Below are positions 11,930-22,194 of a DNA stretch of 64,000 bases, in pieces. Within the stretch, counting starts at the first letter, position 1; every line of letters starts with the position of its first letter. Made by a program: the position numbers and the translations under genes. The stretch spans positions 29,258,001 to 29,322,000 of the forward strand of contig BSBM01000372.1 of NCBI GenBank assembly GCA_027924585.1, written 5' to 3'. Below the pieces are notes generated by a model. It had not been told where the DNA came from. It searched no databases and saw nothing but the letters and a program-made list of their open reading frames with translations. The DNA is from Larix kaempferi. Taxonomy: Eukaryota > Streptophyta > Pinopsida > Pinales > Pinaceae.

Positions 11930-12770
11930 TATGCTTATTATTTAAAAGAATTCATATTGAATGTTGTATGCCGAGCATTGTAGCATGCTGCTTGTTATTT
12001 GAAGGTATCCATTATCATATCAAATATCGCATGCCGAGTGTTGAAGCATGCCGAGGGCTGCTTGAAAGAATTCTCTCATATTAAAAATGTTGCATGCGGA
12101 TTGTTAGAGCCATGCTGAATGTAGTTGATAGCAGTCACCTTACATCGAGTATGTTGTATGCATTGGATGCATTGGAATCGACATGTCTTAGTTACGCTAC
12201 TAATTGCTTTTACATTTACATGCGGTATGCATTGGTTATGAATGCATGGATTGTGTATACATTGATCTGGTTTCCATATAGTTAAATGATAATGGTATCA
12301 CATTTCGTCCATTAGTTGCATGTCGAATGCATTGGACATGTTGCGTATACACATTCATGATCTTCGTGTTACATTATGTCGATTGATTGCTTGTCGAATG
12401 CATGGGATGCTTGTCGGATGCAATAATTGGCTTGGCAAATACATTAAGTGCTTGTCGAAAGGTTTTCTTATGTTGCACATATATATAAATTATGTCGGCA
12501 TCCCATTCCATTATGTCTTTTATTTACATGTCAAATGCATGGGTTGCATGTCGAATGCATCAGAAATGTTACCTATACATATACAGGACATTTGTAGTAC
12601 ATGATGTCCATATGTTGCATGGAAAATGCATAGTTCGCGTGGGTTATGTTTACATATGTGGTTATGATGCTAATGAAAGTACAAGTCTGTTTGACGTCGA
12701 ATGTTTGAGTGCATGTCGAAATGCTTGGATGGCTTGTTGAATGCACTAGTTATATTTACTTATGGTATGA
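11930..12770 (+). repeat. Degenerate short repeats rich in GCATGTCGAATGCAT words
   Basis: Words such as TTGCATGTCGAATGCAT, GCTTGTCGAATGCAT and GCATGCCGAG recur irregularly with intervals of tens of bases. They are too diverged for a fixed unit. The stretch belongs to the long LTR and holds no recognisable gene. Confidence 0.5.
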
Positions 12771-14292
12771 TTGCCGTGAATAAGAGTTCGTAAATACATG
12801 CTCTATGTCATGAGGCATAGAAGGTCAAGTATGGAGTATAGACTTGGGCCCGACGAGAACAACACCACAACTATGCACGAGGTTAGGACACAAGAAGTGT
12901 CTAGGTAGGAGTACTGCATTAACCGCTAGAGCTGTGTGTGATTAGTTCTAGGGCGACAAGACTTAGAGAATGTCTATCTTATTTGTGGATCACCATGCCC
13001 ATCTTGGGGGTGGCCTTCGGACGGACTGAGTATATGCCGTCGAAGAGCCTACAGTTGGGTGGAGCGTTGCATTGCCCACAATATTCCCTTTATTAAAATG
13101 ATTATGTTTTGTAAATTAATTGATGTATCTGTATTTTATGAAACGACATGTATAGTTGTTGTAGTATGTTTTATTGTACTAATGTGTGTTGTGAGTATAA
13201 ATGATGAATACAGGAATAAGACGACAACAAGAATGACCACTCCTCAATTCTTACCAAGGTGGTAAGAAAAGTAACTTTGTATAGTTATCATACGCATTAA
13301 TAGGTATATTGGCTCGTTTAATTATGTCCTTATCTCTATTCGACATGATTGTAAGTAAAGATTATGTTTACTTATTCATATACTCACGTATAATTGATTG
13401 TTGGATGGCTACAAGAATGAGGCTACTTTGGTTTGAAAAGAGATTTCAATATGATGCTAACCCTAGGGAAGTTTAGTGTCATGCACATGCTTAGATATTT
13501 ACCCCTCCTATGTCATTGATGTGAGAACATAGAGTAGGCATTACATTTAATGGCAAGCATGTGATTGTGAATGCATAAAAGAATGAATAAGCTTCATATG
13601 CATTGGAACAAGTGTATAAAATATTATGTGGATTATGATTGAAACATGACCTTAGATCAATTTTCACTTGGTAATTATGATCTACGTAAGGATGTGTGTG
13701 AAAAGAACATGTCGGTATGCAATTTGTATTTGATTGTAAAAGAGATTAGCCATTATAATCTAGCCTAAGGTTATTATTACACCTTTTGACATAGTCCATG
13801 GTTGACTTAGTATTCATTTGGTGTAAGAGAAAGACTTGACATGTTCTCATATTGTTATGCATGTGCTTAATTGTGTCGTCATTGACTTATGTTGATATTT
13901 ATAGCATCTTTACATCTAATGGTTAGTTGAATTTCTTGTTAATGAAACTACGACACCATGATGTTGAATATTATTTTGGTTTGCATATTCATGTGTTTGA
14001 AAATGTTTTCCATTATGCATTAATGAAGTGTCGACAGGTTTGCTAAAGGTCGATTGAGTATGTAGCTTCTTGAAGGAATATCTTTACATGAAATGGAATC
14101 TAACACATGGATGTATGTTTGTATACTGTTTCAATTAATGTTATAATTTACCAAGTATGCTTGAGTATCGAATTGAGTTATTACTCTACAAGTAGTTGCA
14201 CTGTGATGTATCTTTCATTATTGGTTTAATGTATTGCATGTCATTAAATGGAAAGATAGGTGTGTAGATCTTGGTTTATACTTATATGATAC
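12771..14292 (+). other. Non-coding part of the long LTR
   Basis: The stretch has mixed composition and includes a GC-richer block at 12820-13060 (GGGCCCGACGAGAAC, CATCTTGGGGGTGGCC) of the kind found in Del-type LTRs. I see no protein motif, and the few small frames are not gene-like. Confidence 0.45.
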
Positions 14293-14703
14293 TTATGATA
14301 CATAGGCACACTTCTGATGTTAAAAGGCTCTAGTTAAGAGTGCTATGTTAAAGATAACATCGAGATATGGGGATAACTTATTATAAGGAATGTTCTTCTA
14401 TGTTGCACCAAGTTTGATATAGTGTGGTATTTCTTACCCAAGTTTGTACACGAAGATGAAAGTGATTTATAATCAATATCTGCTTTATAATGTTATCAAG
14501 AGAAACTTGGTTGACATGCATTTATGCCTGGAAAGGCTTTTCCATATTGCAGTAAAGCTATGTATTTGATGGTCTATATGTTATTCACCTTGGTAGGTGA
14601 ATTGATGATTGTGCGACACTTGCTGTTATGTTGATTTAAAACAAACAAAAAAAATTCTCCCCAGTTCCTCTTAAAAATGTATGGGATTTTGGGTTGTTAC
14701 AAG

Positions 14704-14715
14704 TGGTATCAGAGC
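14704..14715 (+). promoter_or_regulatory. Primer-binding site TGGTATCAGAGC
   Basis: Exact initiator-Met-type primer site two bases after the end of the long LTR at 14701. It sets the element on the plus strand and marks the LTR end. Confidence 0.9.
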
Positions 14716-15018
14716 ACTAGGTTTAAACACTCAGGCCTGATGGGCTTAACGTGAAATAAATAAGTATGAAAGTTAACTAATCAAAGTTATTTTGTTCATT
14801 TTTGGATGCATGGGTTGGAATGAACGAGGAATAATGTTACTCCAAGCGCAACTTCAAAGTTCTCCTCAAGAGTAAAAGATAAATTTGACCTCAGACTCAC
14901 CAGAAGTGGTCTTAACTACGACTGATGTCATGATCAAGGAGAAACGTGATTATAAAAGAGCTTATATGGATAAGTTGAGCTAAAATGCTCAAGAGTAAGT
15001 AATGATTTACTTTACATT

Positions 15019-15427
15019 TTATGATACATAGGCACGCTTCTGATGTTAAAAGGCTCTAGTTAAGAGTGCTATGTTAAAGATAACATCGAGATATGGGGCT
15101 AACTTATTATAAGGAATGTTCTTCTATGTTGCACCAAGTTTGATATAGTGTGGTATTTCTTACCCAAGTTTGTACACGAAGATGAAAGTGATTTTCTAAT
15201 CACCATCTACTTTATAATGTTATAAAGAGAAACTTGGTTGACATGCATTTATGTCTGGAAAGGCTTTTCCATATTGCAGTAAAGTTATGTATCTAATGGT
15301 CTATATGTTATTCACCTTGGTAGGCGAATTGATGATTGTACAACACTTGCTGTTATGTTGATTTAAAACAAAACAAAAAATTCTTCCCAGTTCCTCTTAA
15401 AAGTGTATGGGATTTTGGGTTGTTACA
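15019..15427 (+). repeat. Second LTR, only its last 409 bases
   Basis: 15019-15427 matches 14293-14701 with equal length and about eighteen differences by eye, from TTATGATACATAGGCAC to GGGTTGTTACA. The upstream part of this LTR and nearly all internal sequence are missing, with the join at 15019 after about 300 internal bases. Confidence 0.9.
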
Positions 15428-15758
15428 AGGATTGAAACATAATACATAGATTTACTAAGTGATGGAACATGAATAGGTCCAAACACATCACTATGTATTA
15501 AATATGAGATTCCTTTTACTCTTTTAGCACCAGATGGGAATGTCACATGATTTTGTTTACCATATATACAATGTTCACAATAATTATGAAAAACTAATGA
15601 GCAATCAGACATACTTTTAACCATACCTTTACCATATAATGCTCAAAGGCTCTTCTCTCCAATATGTCACAGTCTTTGATTCCATAGCATTGTCTTCTCT
15701 ACAGGGACGATAGGGATCATGTCTTATGCATTGTTTGTACAAAGTTCCAATTTGAACT
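15428..15758. repeat. Right copy of the 331-bp duplication
   Basis: Same sequence as 8396-8726 and same length (331 bases). It starts directly after the gypsy element's ...TTACA end. Copia-2 continues from it without a break towards protease and gag. Confidence 0.9.
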
Positions 15759-16980
15759 CCACATATCAACACCATTTCTCCTTGAACCATCTTGCATGTG
15801 TCCTTTTCAAATACAATTTGCACACGTGCATCACCCATCTTACTTATAGAGATCACGTTTCTAGGTAGATTCAGAGTGTGCAAAACCCTAGAAAGAGTTT
15901 GAATCTATCCATGTTTGAGTAGCAGATTGACCCTTCCACGTCCTATGATTTTCTTTTTCAATTCACCTCCTAGGAAAACATCACCTCCATTGTACTTTTC
16001 ATATTCAGAAAACCACTCCTTGTGAGGAGTCATATGAAATAAAGGACCCAAGTCAATCAACATTACATCACGATCTACATGTGTTTTTGTAGATGCCAAG
16101 TAAACATTACCTTCTTCTGCTGATTTTTTTGCTTCAATGGACGGGGCATCATCATATCCTTTACCTTAATCAACATTCTTATATCTACAATATTTCTTAT
16201 AATGCCTAACTTTACAACAATTCCAACATTTCTTTGCAAAAAATACTAGAGATTTATATCTACCTCTAGACTTAGATTTACCCCTAGAAGACTTATTTTT
16301 CCTTTATTGGAAATGACTCTCATAGATAAAATATCCTTGGTCACACCCTTCATGGATTTTCTCCTCAATTCTTCTTATATCAAGGATGGAATGACATCCT
16401 CAAACTTTAATTTGGATTGAGTGGCACTACTAATTGCTACAACTAGATTATCCCAAGAGTTTGGCAAATAATATAATAGGGTAATACACTTATCTTTTTC
16501 TTCCATATTAATATCAACATAGATAAGTAGACTTACTAGAGTATTAAAGGCATTTAGATGATTCGTTGTAGATTCACCATATTCCATCCTAAGATGATGA
16601 AAATTCTTTCGAAGAAATAACTTGTTTATTGAGGACTTTGATTGATACAAATTCCCCAACTTATCCCACAACTTCTTTGCATTGTCTTCTCCATAAAAAT
16701 TCAATAGAACTAAATCTAAGAGGAAAAGTCAAATTGTTCTTCTCACTTTTTTTTCTAGATTTTCCCAATCTTCTTTCGACATACTAGTGGGTTTTGCACC
16801 TAGATATAAAACAATCCATTGTTCTTTGTCTACAAGAAGATGGTTTATCTTCAACTTCCATAACTCAAAGATATAGTTGGTAAAATTCTCTATTTCTATT
16901 CATGAACTACTTTCCATTTTCTTTTACACGAGATTCACTACACAAAGCTCCCACTCCAACACAAGTTTATTTCAAACCCA
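15428..16980 (-). pseudogene. Copia-2 gag, protease and start of integrase (minus strand)
   Basis: Read on the minus strand from 16980 downwards. Gag (UBN2 type) spans 16704-16375 with KKLWDKLGNLYQSKS, LFLRKNFHHLRM and ITLLYYLPNSWDNLV. A CCHC knuckle CWNC-CKVRHYKKYC lies near 16240-16190. The protease region is at 16099-15905 with LIDLGPLFHMTPHKEWFSEY; the catalytic D-S-G reads D-L-G. The pre-integrase region is at 15883-15629 (LNLPRNVISISKMGDARV) and integrase starts at 15624. Frame breaks make it non-functional. The distal integrase is on the other side of the inserted gypsy element, at 8203-8726. Confidence 0.85.
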
Positions 16981-17051
16981 AGATACCCTTGCTCCTCACA
17001 AGATGAAATAAACCATAGCAACAAAGGCATCCCATTGAAGCCAATAACTAT

Positions 17052-17063
17052 GTTCTGATATCA
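17052..17063 (-). promoter_or_regulatory. Primer-binding site of copia-2
   Basis: On the minus strand the sequence TGATATCAGAAC lies directly inside the LTR that starts at 17066. It is a two-mismatch version of the initiator-Met-type site TGGTATCAGAGC. Confidence 0.65.
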
Positions 17064-17065
17064 AA

Positions 17066-18232
17066 TGAAGAATTTAATAAACCTATGTAAGAAAAGAAAT
17101 ACCAAATAGAATATGATCACCTCTAAAGTGAATTACTTTAGCATATGATCATTTGGTCTAGAATAGTATAATATGATCACAACATCTAATAATTATTCTT
17201 AGTATAATGTAATGTGATGGATAATTAAAGTTAACACATATTGACCATGCAATAAGAGATAAAGAAATAAAAGATAAAGCATAGAGATCAAGAGAATTCG
17301 AAATTGCTCATGCAGACACTTCAACTAATTAAAGAGAACTCAAATTGTTAAAGCTTTAGTTAAAGCTTCAGTTAAGTATCAATGTATGCCTCAATCAATG
17401 CTTCAGTTAAAACATCAGTTAAAGACATGCCTCAGTTAACTAAATAACTCACAGTGGTCACTTCAAGTAAATCAATCAGTATGATTTCAGTTAACTAAGT
17501 GTTAAATAAGAAGGACTAGTTAACTAAAGTGTTTTCACTTTAGTTAAACTAAAAGACACCACTTCAGTAAATCAAGGAGAATCAGTTAAAGAGAGTTAAT
17601 TAAGTGACAACAAAGAAGATCTAGTTAACTAAGTGACGACACTTAAGTTAGCCACCTAACTAAGTGGACAAGTTTTAGTTAAGAGGCGAGCTCATCTTAA
17701 GTGACAACTCTGTGAGATAAAGCATTGCATGAGAAGTGGGGCGCACTTCTGCATGCAATATTGATACATCCAGTTTGAGGGCGAGTTCATCCTGAAGTTA
17801 GAAGATAAAAATAGAAGGGAAGAATGTATAAATATGTTATATGAGATTGATGAATCCAATGTGAAGCGAATTCTCTTCTCCTTTGAAGGCAAGGCGCTTC
17901 TCTTTGTGTGCAGGATATTATTATTGAAGGCAAGGCGTTTCTCCAATTGATCTCTCTTCTCTATTGCTTCCGTATCTTCACCAAGAGTGTTTGGTGATCT
18001 CTTATCTTCTGAAAGCAATCCGCTATGTTGTAAAATAAAGCATTCTCTGCTATCCATTATATTATACCGAGAAGAATTGCTGGGTTTTTTGTTCTCATAG
18101 TTTTGAGGATTTTCCCCAGGGTATATCTTGTGTTATGGTTGTATGAATTTCATGTGATTGAATTGTCTTAGTGCTTCATGTTTCAACATCTAAAAGAATT
18201 AAAGATCAAAGCTCAACCAAATTATATTAACA
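17066..18232 (-). mobile_element. Copia-2 5' LTR (minus strand)
   Basis: On the minus strand it starts TGTTAATATAATTTGG near 18232 and ends AAATTCTTCA at 17066, next to the primer site. The length is about 1.17 kb. It contains many AGTTAA/TTAACT words (17330-17660) of the LTR type and a weak TATA region. No second LTR of this element is visible, because its other end is lost near 8203. Confidence 0.65.
17330..17680. repeat. AGTTAACT-rich imperfect repeats inside the copia-2 LTR
   Basis: CAGTTAA, TTAACTAAGTG and CTTCAGTTAA recur about every 20-40 bases. They are diverged and have no fixed period. Confidence 0.55.
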
Positions 18233-18261
18233 CATTGTTGGGTAACATTTACTATGTATGT

Positions 18262-18412
18262 TTTCATGCATTGATGACTCCTCTAGGGAAATCTAACTTT
18301 AATTCATGCAAACCAAATATAATGTCTTTATAGAGTTCCAAGAGTTCAAAGCTCTTGTAGAGAGTCAAATGGTTAAGAATATTATGATTTTGAGGTTTGA
18401 CAATGGAGGGCA
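18262..18412 (+). pseudogene. Old copia integrase fragment (plus strand)
   Basis: The plus-strand reading gives DDSSREI..., then FIEFQEFKALVESQMV and IMILRFDNGG, the copia integrase segment around the second acidic residue. Stops occur and both sides are lost. Copia-2 on the opposite strand ends right next to it, so copia-2 probably inserted into this older element. Confidence 0.75.
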
Positions 18413-18419
18413 CTAATGA

Positions 18420-19547
18420 GCTTGGTAATTGTCTTATTCTTCTTATCCATTTCCTTATTGTTATTTCTTGAGCATGGTAATTTTAACCACTCCTTGTGGC
18501 TTTTTATACAACTCTATTGATTATTGCCACTTTTGGGACATTATGCACTCATGCTAGGAGTTTTATGTCTAATGGATGAATTTTTCTTAGGGATGGATAT
18601 CGATGCATGAATTTACACATTGAAGTGTTACTAGTTTTTGGTTCACGTGATAGGAACTTCAATTCATATTTCCAGGGTTTGAAAGGATAATTGGTCTCAT
18701 GATATCAGTCTATATGCTATGGAATTTCTCATAAGCACATGGATAAAATGACGCAGAGTCCAGATCAATTGTTGGTGATTCGTCACATGTTGGTGAGTTA
18801 GGAAGAGATTATGAAGGAATCCGGGTGAAGCCATTTTGCTTCATTTTAGGGTGCACACTTGTCACCATCAGGATAGGAATTTGGGAAAAATCCCACCCCT
18901 AAAAAATGATGGTTTCAACACTAAATACAAACGTTTTACTGTTTTCTTCATTTGTTTTGACGGTTAATATGAAATATAGGCCGTATTTGACGAGAAAAAT
19001 GGTCCATGATCGGCATTTTGCCCATCAAATTCCAGCCCTAGTCACCACCATGGTTCTATCAATGACCAAGATACGTGGCAATGGTTATGGAATAAATTAG
19101 CTAATACATGTTGTTTGGCCATAATATTACATTTGGAAAGAAGTTCTAAAATAAGAAATAGTTTCGCTAAAGAAATTAGTTATTTTCCTTAAAGATGGGC
19201 AACCACCCAAGAACTCTATTTTGGAAATGAATAAATAAATAATTTGAAGAACCTAGAGGGTTCATTTCACTTTTTGGGATAAGACAACAAAAAACCAATC
19301 CATTTTGGGTTGTTTTGTTAAATTAATTTTGGTAATATTAAGTTAGATAGGGGATATTTCAGTTAGTTGTAGAGTAAGGGCCTACTTTGTAGCATGTCGC
19401 CTAATGATACTGTCAATGTAGATTTCTTATTGTTGTAGATTTTTACCATGTTTAGTATCGCTAAACATATCGCTTTGCATCAATTCTTTTGGTTATTGGT
19501 TCAATTTACTTCTTGGATAAGTCATTATGTTTATTCATTCACTTTTA
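18420..19547. other. No recognised feature
   Basis: AT-rich sequence without a protein motif, LTR end or repeat that I can support. Confidence 0.5.
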
Positions 19548-19622
19548 TGTTATGAATACAATTTACATCTAAAATAATAAAATAAATAATAATATAGCTG
19601 TAAATAATATTAATATTATTTA
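19548..19622 (+). repeat. Dispersed AT-rich repeat, copy 1
   Basis: TGTTATGAATACAATTTA followed by an AATAATAAAATAAATAATAA-type stretch and GTAAATAATATTAATATT. The same 75 bases occur at 49043-49117 with few changes. After this the two loci diverge. It looks like the start of an LTR or a short element. Confidence 0.8.
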
Positions 19623-19665
19623 CAATTATATTTACACCGTAGGCGTTTCACAACAGAGAAGCATA

Positions 19666-19727
19666 ACCATCCACGTCGGCTAGATTCCTCGCTCATAGAG
19701 CGAATGAAATACTTCCACGTGGATGGT
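19666..19727. repeat. Nested inverted repeat with a G-box palindrome
   Basis: ACCATCCACGT (19666-19676) pairs perfectly with ACGTGGATGGT (19717-19727). The 40 bases between hold a second hairpin TCGCTC-ATA-GAGCGA. The right arm contains CCACGTGG, a G-box type core. Confidence 0.75.
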
Positions 19728-19990
19728 GCCAAACTCTCCACCGTTGCCACTCCCTGCTCCATGTAGCTCACTGCTGCTCCACCCAGTGTTGCTCCCCCTG
19801 TCTCATCCCTCGTTGCTTCTCCACGCAGCTCCCTCTGTTGCGCCCTCACTACTTCCTCCCCAACACTCCCTTCCATCTCCTCCTTCCCCGCATTTGACCT
19901 ATCCTTGATCCACGCTCTGCGCTCCCCTCACCCCTAGTAGATCCGTCCTCCCCGCATACACACCCTTGGAATTCTCATTTTCGATTATCT

Positions 19991-20607
19991 ACACTTAATC
20001 TCTAAGAGGAACTCGAAGTCTCCTCTGCCAGAAATTTGAGACAAAAAGATCAGCAAAGCTATTGCAGCATATGTATGCATAAGGAATGCCTTGGCCCTCA
20101 ATTGCATGACAAAATTCAAATTTTACTGTGAAGTACGAGCTCTTTGAAGGCTCCACTGCATTCACTGATCTGTCAAAGTCATTCACAAATTCAACTGGCA
20201 CAACAATCTCTGTAATATAAAAAAATTGGTCAAAGTTACCATGAATCTGTTTTCACTGGATTTTTAAATTATAAACCTTCAAAAATTTTGGACTTTTGTA
20301 TCTTTGATTTTTGTGAGCCAAGGTTCGAAATTAAAACTAAACTACTTATTGAAACACCTCCTAAAAATACGTATATTTCATACCTTTATTGTTCCAACTT
20401 GTTTGATAGCCTTATAATATTGTGCTGCAACAAAAACAACTCCATACAACTATCCAGTATTCGCTTTTGTGATGCACCTCCACCTATTGCAGAGATAACT
20501 ACATCCAATTTTTTTATTGCCTCTACAATACTCAAATAGTCCTCTAGTGATCCTTGCAGCACGACGGCGACACATTCATTCTTTAAATAAGTTGTGCCTA
20601 CATTCAT
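19991..20607 (-). pseudogene. Leucoanthocyanidin-reductase-like (NmrA/IFR family) fragment
   Basis: Two exon-like parts on the minus strand match the reductase family of isoflavone, pinoresinol-lariciresinol and leucoanthocyanidin reductases. Exon A (20607-20384) reads LVQG-like VVLQGSLEDYLSIVEAI, KKLDVVISAIGG, then KAIKQVGTIK in a shifted frame, ending at a GT donor (AAAG/GTATGA). Exon B (about 20207-19991) follows an AG acceptor and reads VPVEFVNDFDRSVNAVEPS, HAIEGQGIPYAYICCNS and a PPRD-like end, then a stop. The intron would be about 176 bases. ICCNS after GIPY is closest to leucoanthocyanidin reductase, which in plants makes flavan-3-ols. The N-terminal NADPH motif (GxxGxxG) and the C-terminal third are absent and exon A is frame-shifted, so this is a fragment or pseudogene. 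Family assignment is firm; the exact enzyme is an inference. Confidence 0.72.
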
Positions 20608-20787
20608 TCTTCAAATAAACTGTGCCTAAACCATCTACTGTGCCACAACTAAATAATTTGAACCATATGGGGTATTTGCTTACATGGACAATATTAGCAC
20701 TTGAGGCCTATGGTCGTTCTCAGCTCAAAAATTCTTGAGAGCTCCTTTACTGCTGAAAATCTTGAGAGCTCCTATGGTCACTCTAAG

Positions 20788-21342
20788 CTAAAAAATTCTT
20801 CCTTCACTCAATTCTTCACACGAACACCCGCATGCATCAACCTTTGCCAAAATTCCCTGTAAAACAACAAAATAAGCATGCCCTTGCAAGAATTTACAGC
20901 TCTTAAGGGATCCAGTCAAGCATGCGACATTATTTAGGTCCATACAGACCACAAATTTCATAGATTTCATTCAAGTCGATGAACAAAATGCAGGAAAAAG
21001 AACATAAAACATCAATTTTTTAATTACTTTACATCTCAGAGCCAAGAGGCAGATGAGTTGCTTGACTCCTGAACACTTCGTTGAATCGACACCCGGCTTC
21101 CCCTTCGACGTGTCAATTGATCCGCCTGGATATTTGCTAAAGCGGCTTAATAATAGAATTACTATGCCTTTCCCCATGGGCCTTCTTGCATTCTCTATGA
21201 ATCCTCTTGGACTCAGTTCGATTCCTCTGGGGTTTTGATCTGCGTTACTTGGTCGAATTTCGGTGCTTCTTCTGGGTCTCTCTCTTCTAATATGTTCCAG
21301 AAGACTATTGCTTAGATAGAAAGCTTTGTTGTCCTGTATCTG
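20788..21342 (-). pseudogene. Host-like duplicated segment, copy 1, cut by the gypsy element
   Basis: The minus strand carries an open stretch with SNSLLEHIRRERPRRSTE, NPRGIELSPRGF and, further on, SKYPGGSIDTSKGKPGVDS. I do not recognise the protein. The part at 21175-21342 is repeated at 42788-42961 (SNSLLEHIRRERPRRSTE, NPRGIELSARGF). The outer gypsy element inserted at 21342, and the cut end resumes at 42745. It lies upstream of the reductase fragment on the same strand, but I see no evidence that the two form one gene. Confidence 0.45.
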
Positions 21343-22151
21343 TTGGCAGGCAGTTTGGTAAGGTAGAATCGCACCATCGCTGATGCTGCGACACGTCAGA
21401 GAATATTGCGGAAGGCAGCAAGCTAGGTGTAACGAAGATTATTTTATGCATTTTTGGGTTAATTGTACCGCAAAATGCAGGTTTTTGGGTCATTTGGACC
21501 GCGCCAGTTAGATTTTGTGTCAATTGTCCAAAGTGTCAGTTAGGAAGTTGCTAGGAAGTGGACAAGCATTGTAAAGGCGGAATCCTATATATAGACATGA
21601 GTTGTAAGTGTTGCAATATCTTAGTACGGGTCCTTAGATGTTGAGAATGTGCGTCTTTGAGTCTGTATCTGAGATCAAGAGATATTGGTGAGATTTGGTT
21701 TTGTGGAGATATTGTATTAGGGTTTTGTTGAAGTAATATGACATGACGGAACTATTTGGTGAAATTCCCTATGTATCTTTTATGGTAATGCATGTTGCGA
21801 TTCATGAATGATGCTATGTTATACTTGTTGCAATCTTGTTGAAAGATGCTATGTTATACTTGTTGCAATCTGGTTGAATGATGCCATGAACATGAATGGT
21901 GTTAAATTTGAATGCATGTATCTATCTTTGAATGTTGCAATAAGTTAAGTAATTGGTGCCGCAACCATCCTCCTTCATTCGGCAGAAACATGGTTCCGTC
22001 CACTCTCCCTTGAACGCCTCGAGTGAGATCTCATCTGCTTCGCAGGTGTTGCTGGACGGGGTAAAACCTGTCTGGGCCGGTGCTCAGGGAGATCACGAAG
22101 GGTTGGTTTCAACAATGATGGGAACCCCTGTCGACTGAGTTTGAGTCAACA
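21343..22151 (+). repeat. 5' LTR of the outer gypsy element (809 bp)
   Basis: TGTTG at the start and CAACA at the end form the short inverted ends. A TATA box TATATATA lies at 21586-21593, about 240 bases into the LTR. It matches 31121-31668 plus 42473-42739. It also contains a 38-base tandem duplication (ATGCTATGTTATACTTGTTG twice, 21811-21870). Confidence 0.95.
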
Positions 22152-22153
22152 AA

Positions 22154-22170
22154 TGGTTCCGTTGCCGGGA
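22154..22170 (+). promoter_or_regulatory. Primer-binding site of the outer gypsy element
   Basis: TGGTTCCGTTGCCGGGA starts two bases after the LTR. It is a near match to TGGTGCCGTTGCCGGGGA, a primer site found in many plant Ty3/gypsy elements. Confidence 0.85.
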
Positions 22171-22194
22171 CCGTGTGCGAAGTGAAAGGAGGAT

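Larger units (their letters stand above)
8727..14701 (+). repeat. Unusually long LTR (~4.7 kb without the nested LINE)
   Basis: Start and end follow from the abrupt flank at 8727 and the ...TTACA end at 14701 just before the primer site. Without the LINE (9592-10840) and one target copy the LTR is about 4.7 kb. It contains AT dinucleotide runs, a 71-bp minisatellite, a long stretch of diverged GCATGTCGAATGCAT-like words (about 11930-12760) and a final 409 bases shared with the second LTR. No protein-coding frame is convincing outside the LINE. Confidence 0.65.
8727..15427 (+). mobile_element. Tekay/Del-like gypsy element, mostly one long LTR
   Basis: The element begins TGTCACGTCTCCATCTCGGG at 8727 and ends ...GGGTTGTTACA at 15427. 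It contains a first LTR to 14701, a primer site, about 300 bases of internal sequence and the last 409 bases of a second LTR. The GGTTGTTACA end followed by TGGTATCAGAGC is typical of plant Tekay/Del LTR elements. Gag and pol are absent, so the element lost its interior and most of the second LTR. It sits in the integrase of copia-2 and is flanked by a 331-bp repeat of the target, not by a 5-bp one. Confidence 0.75.

Noticed and set aside
19723-19908. Small S/P/L-rich frame and its antisense partner
   Set aside because: Low-complexity CT-rich DNA gives open frames on both strands; nothing supports translation.
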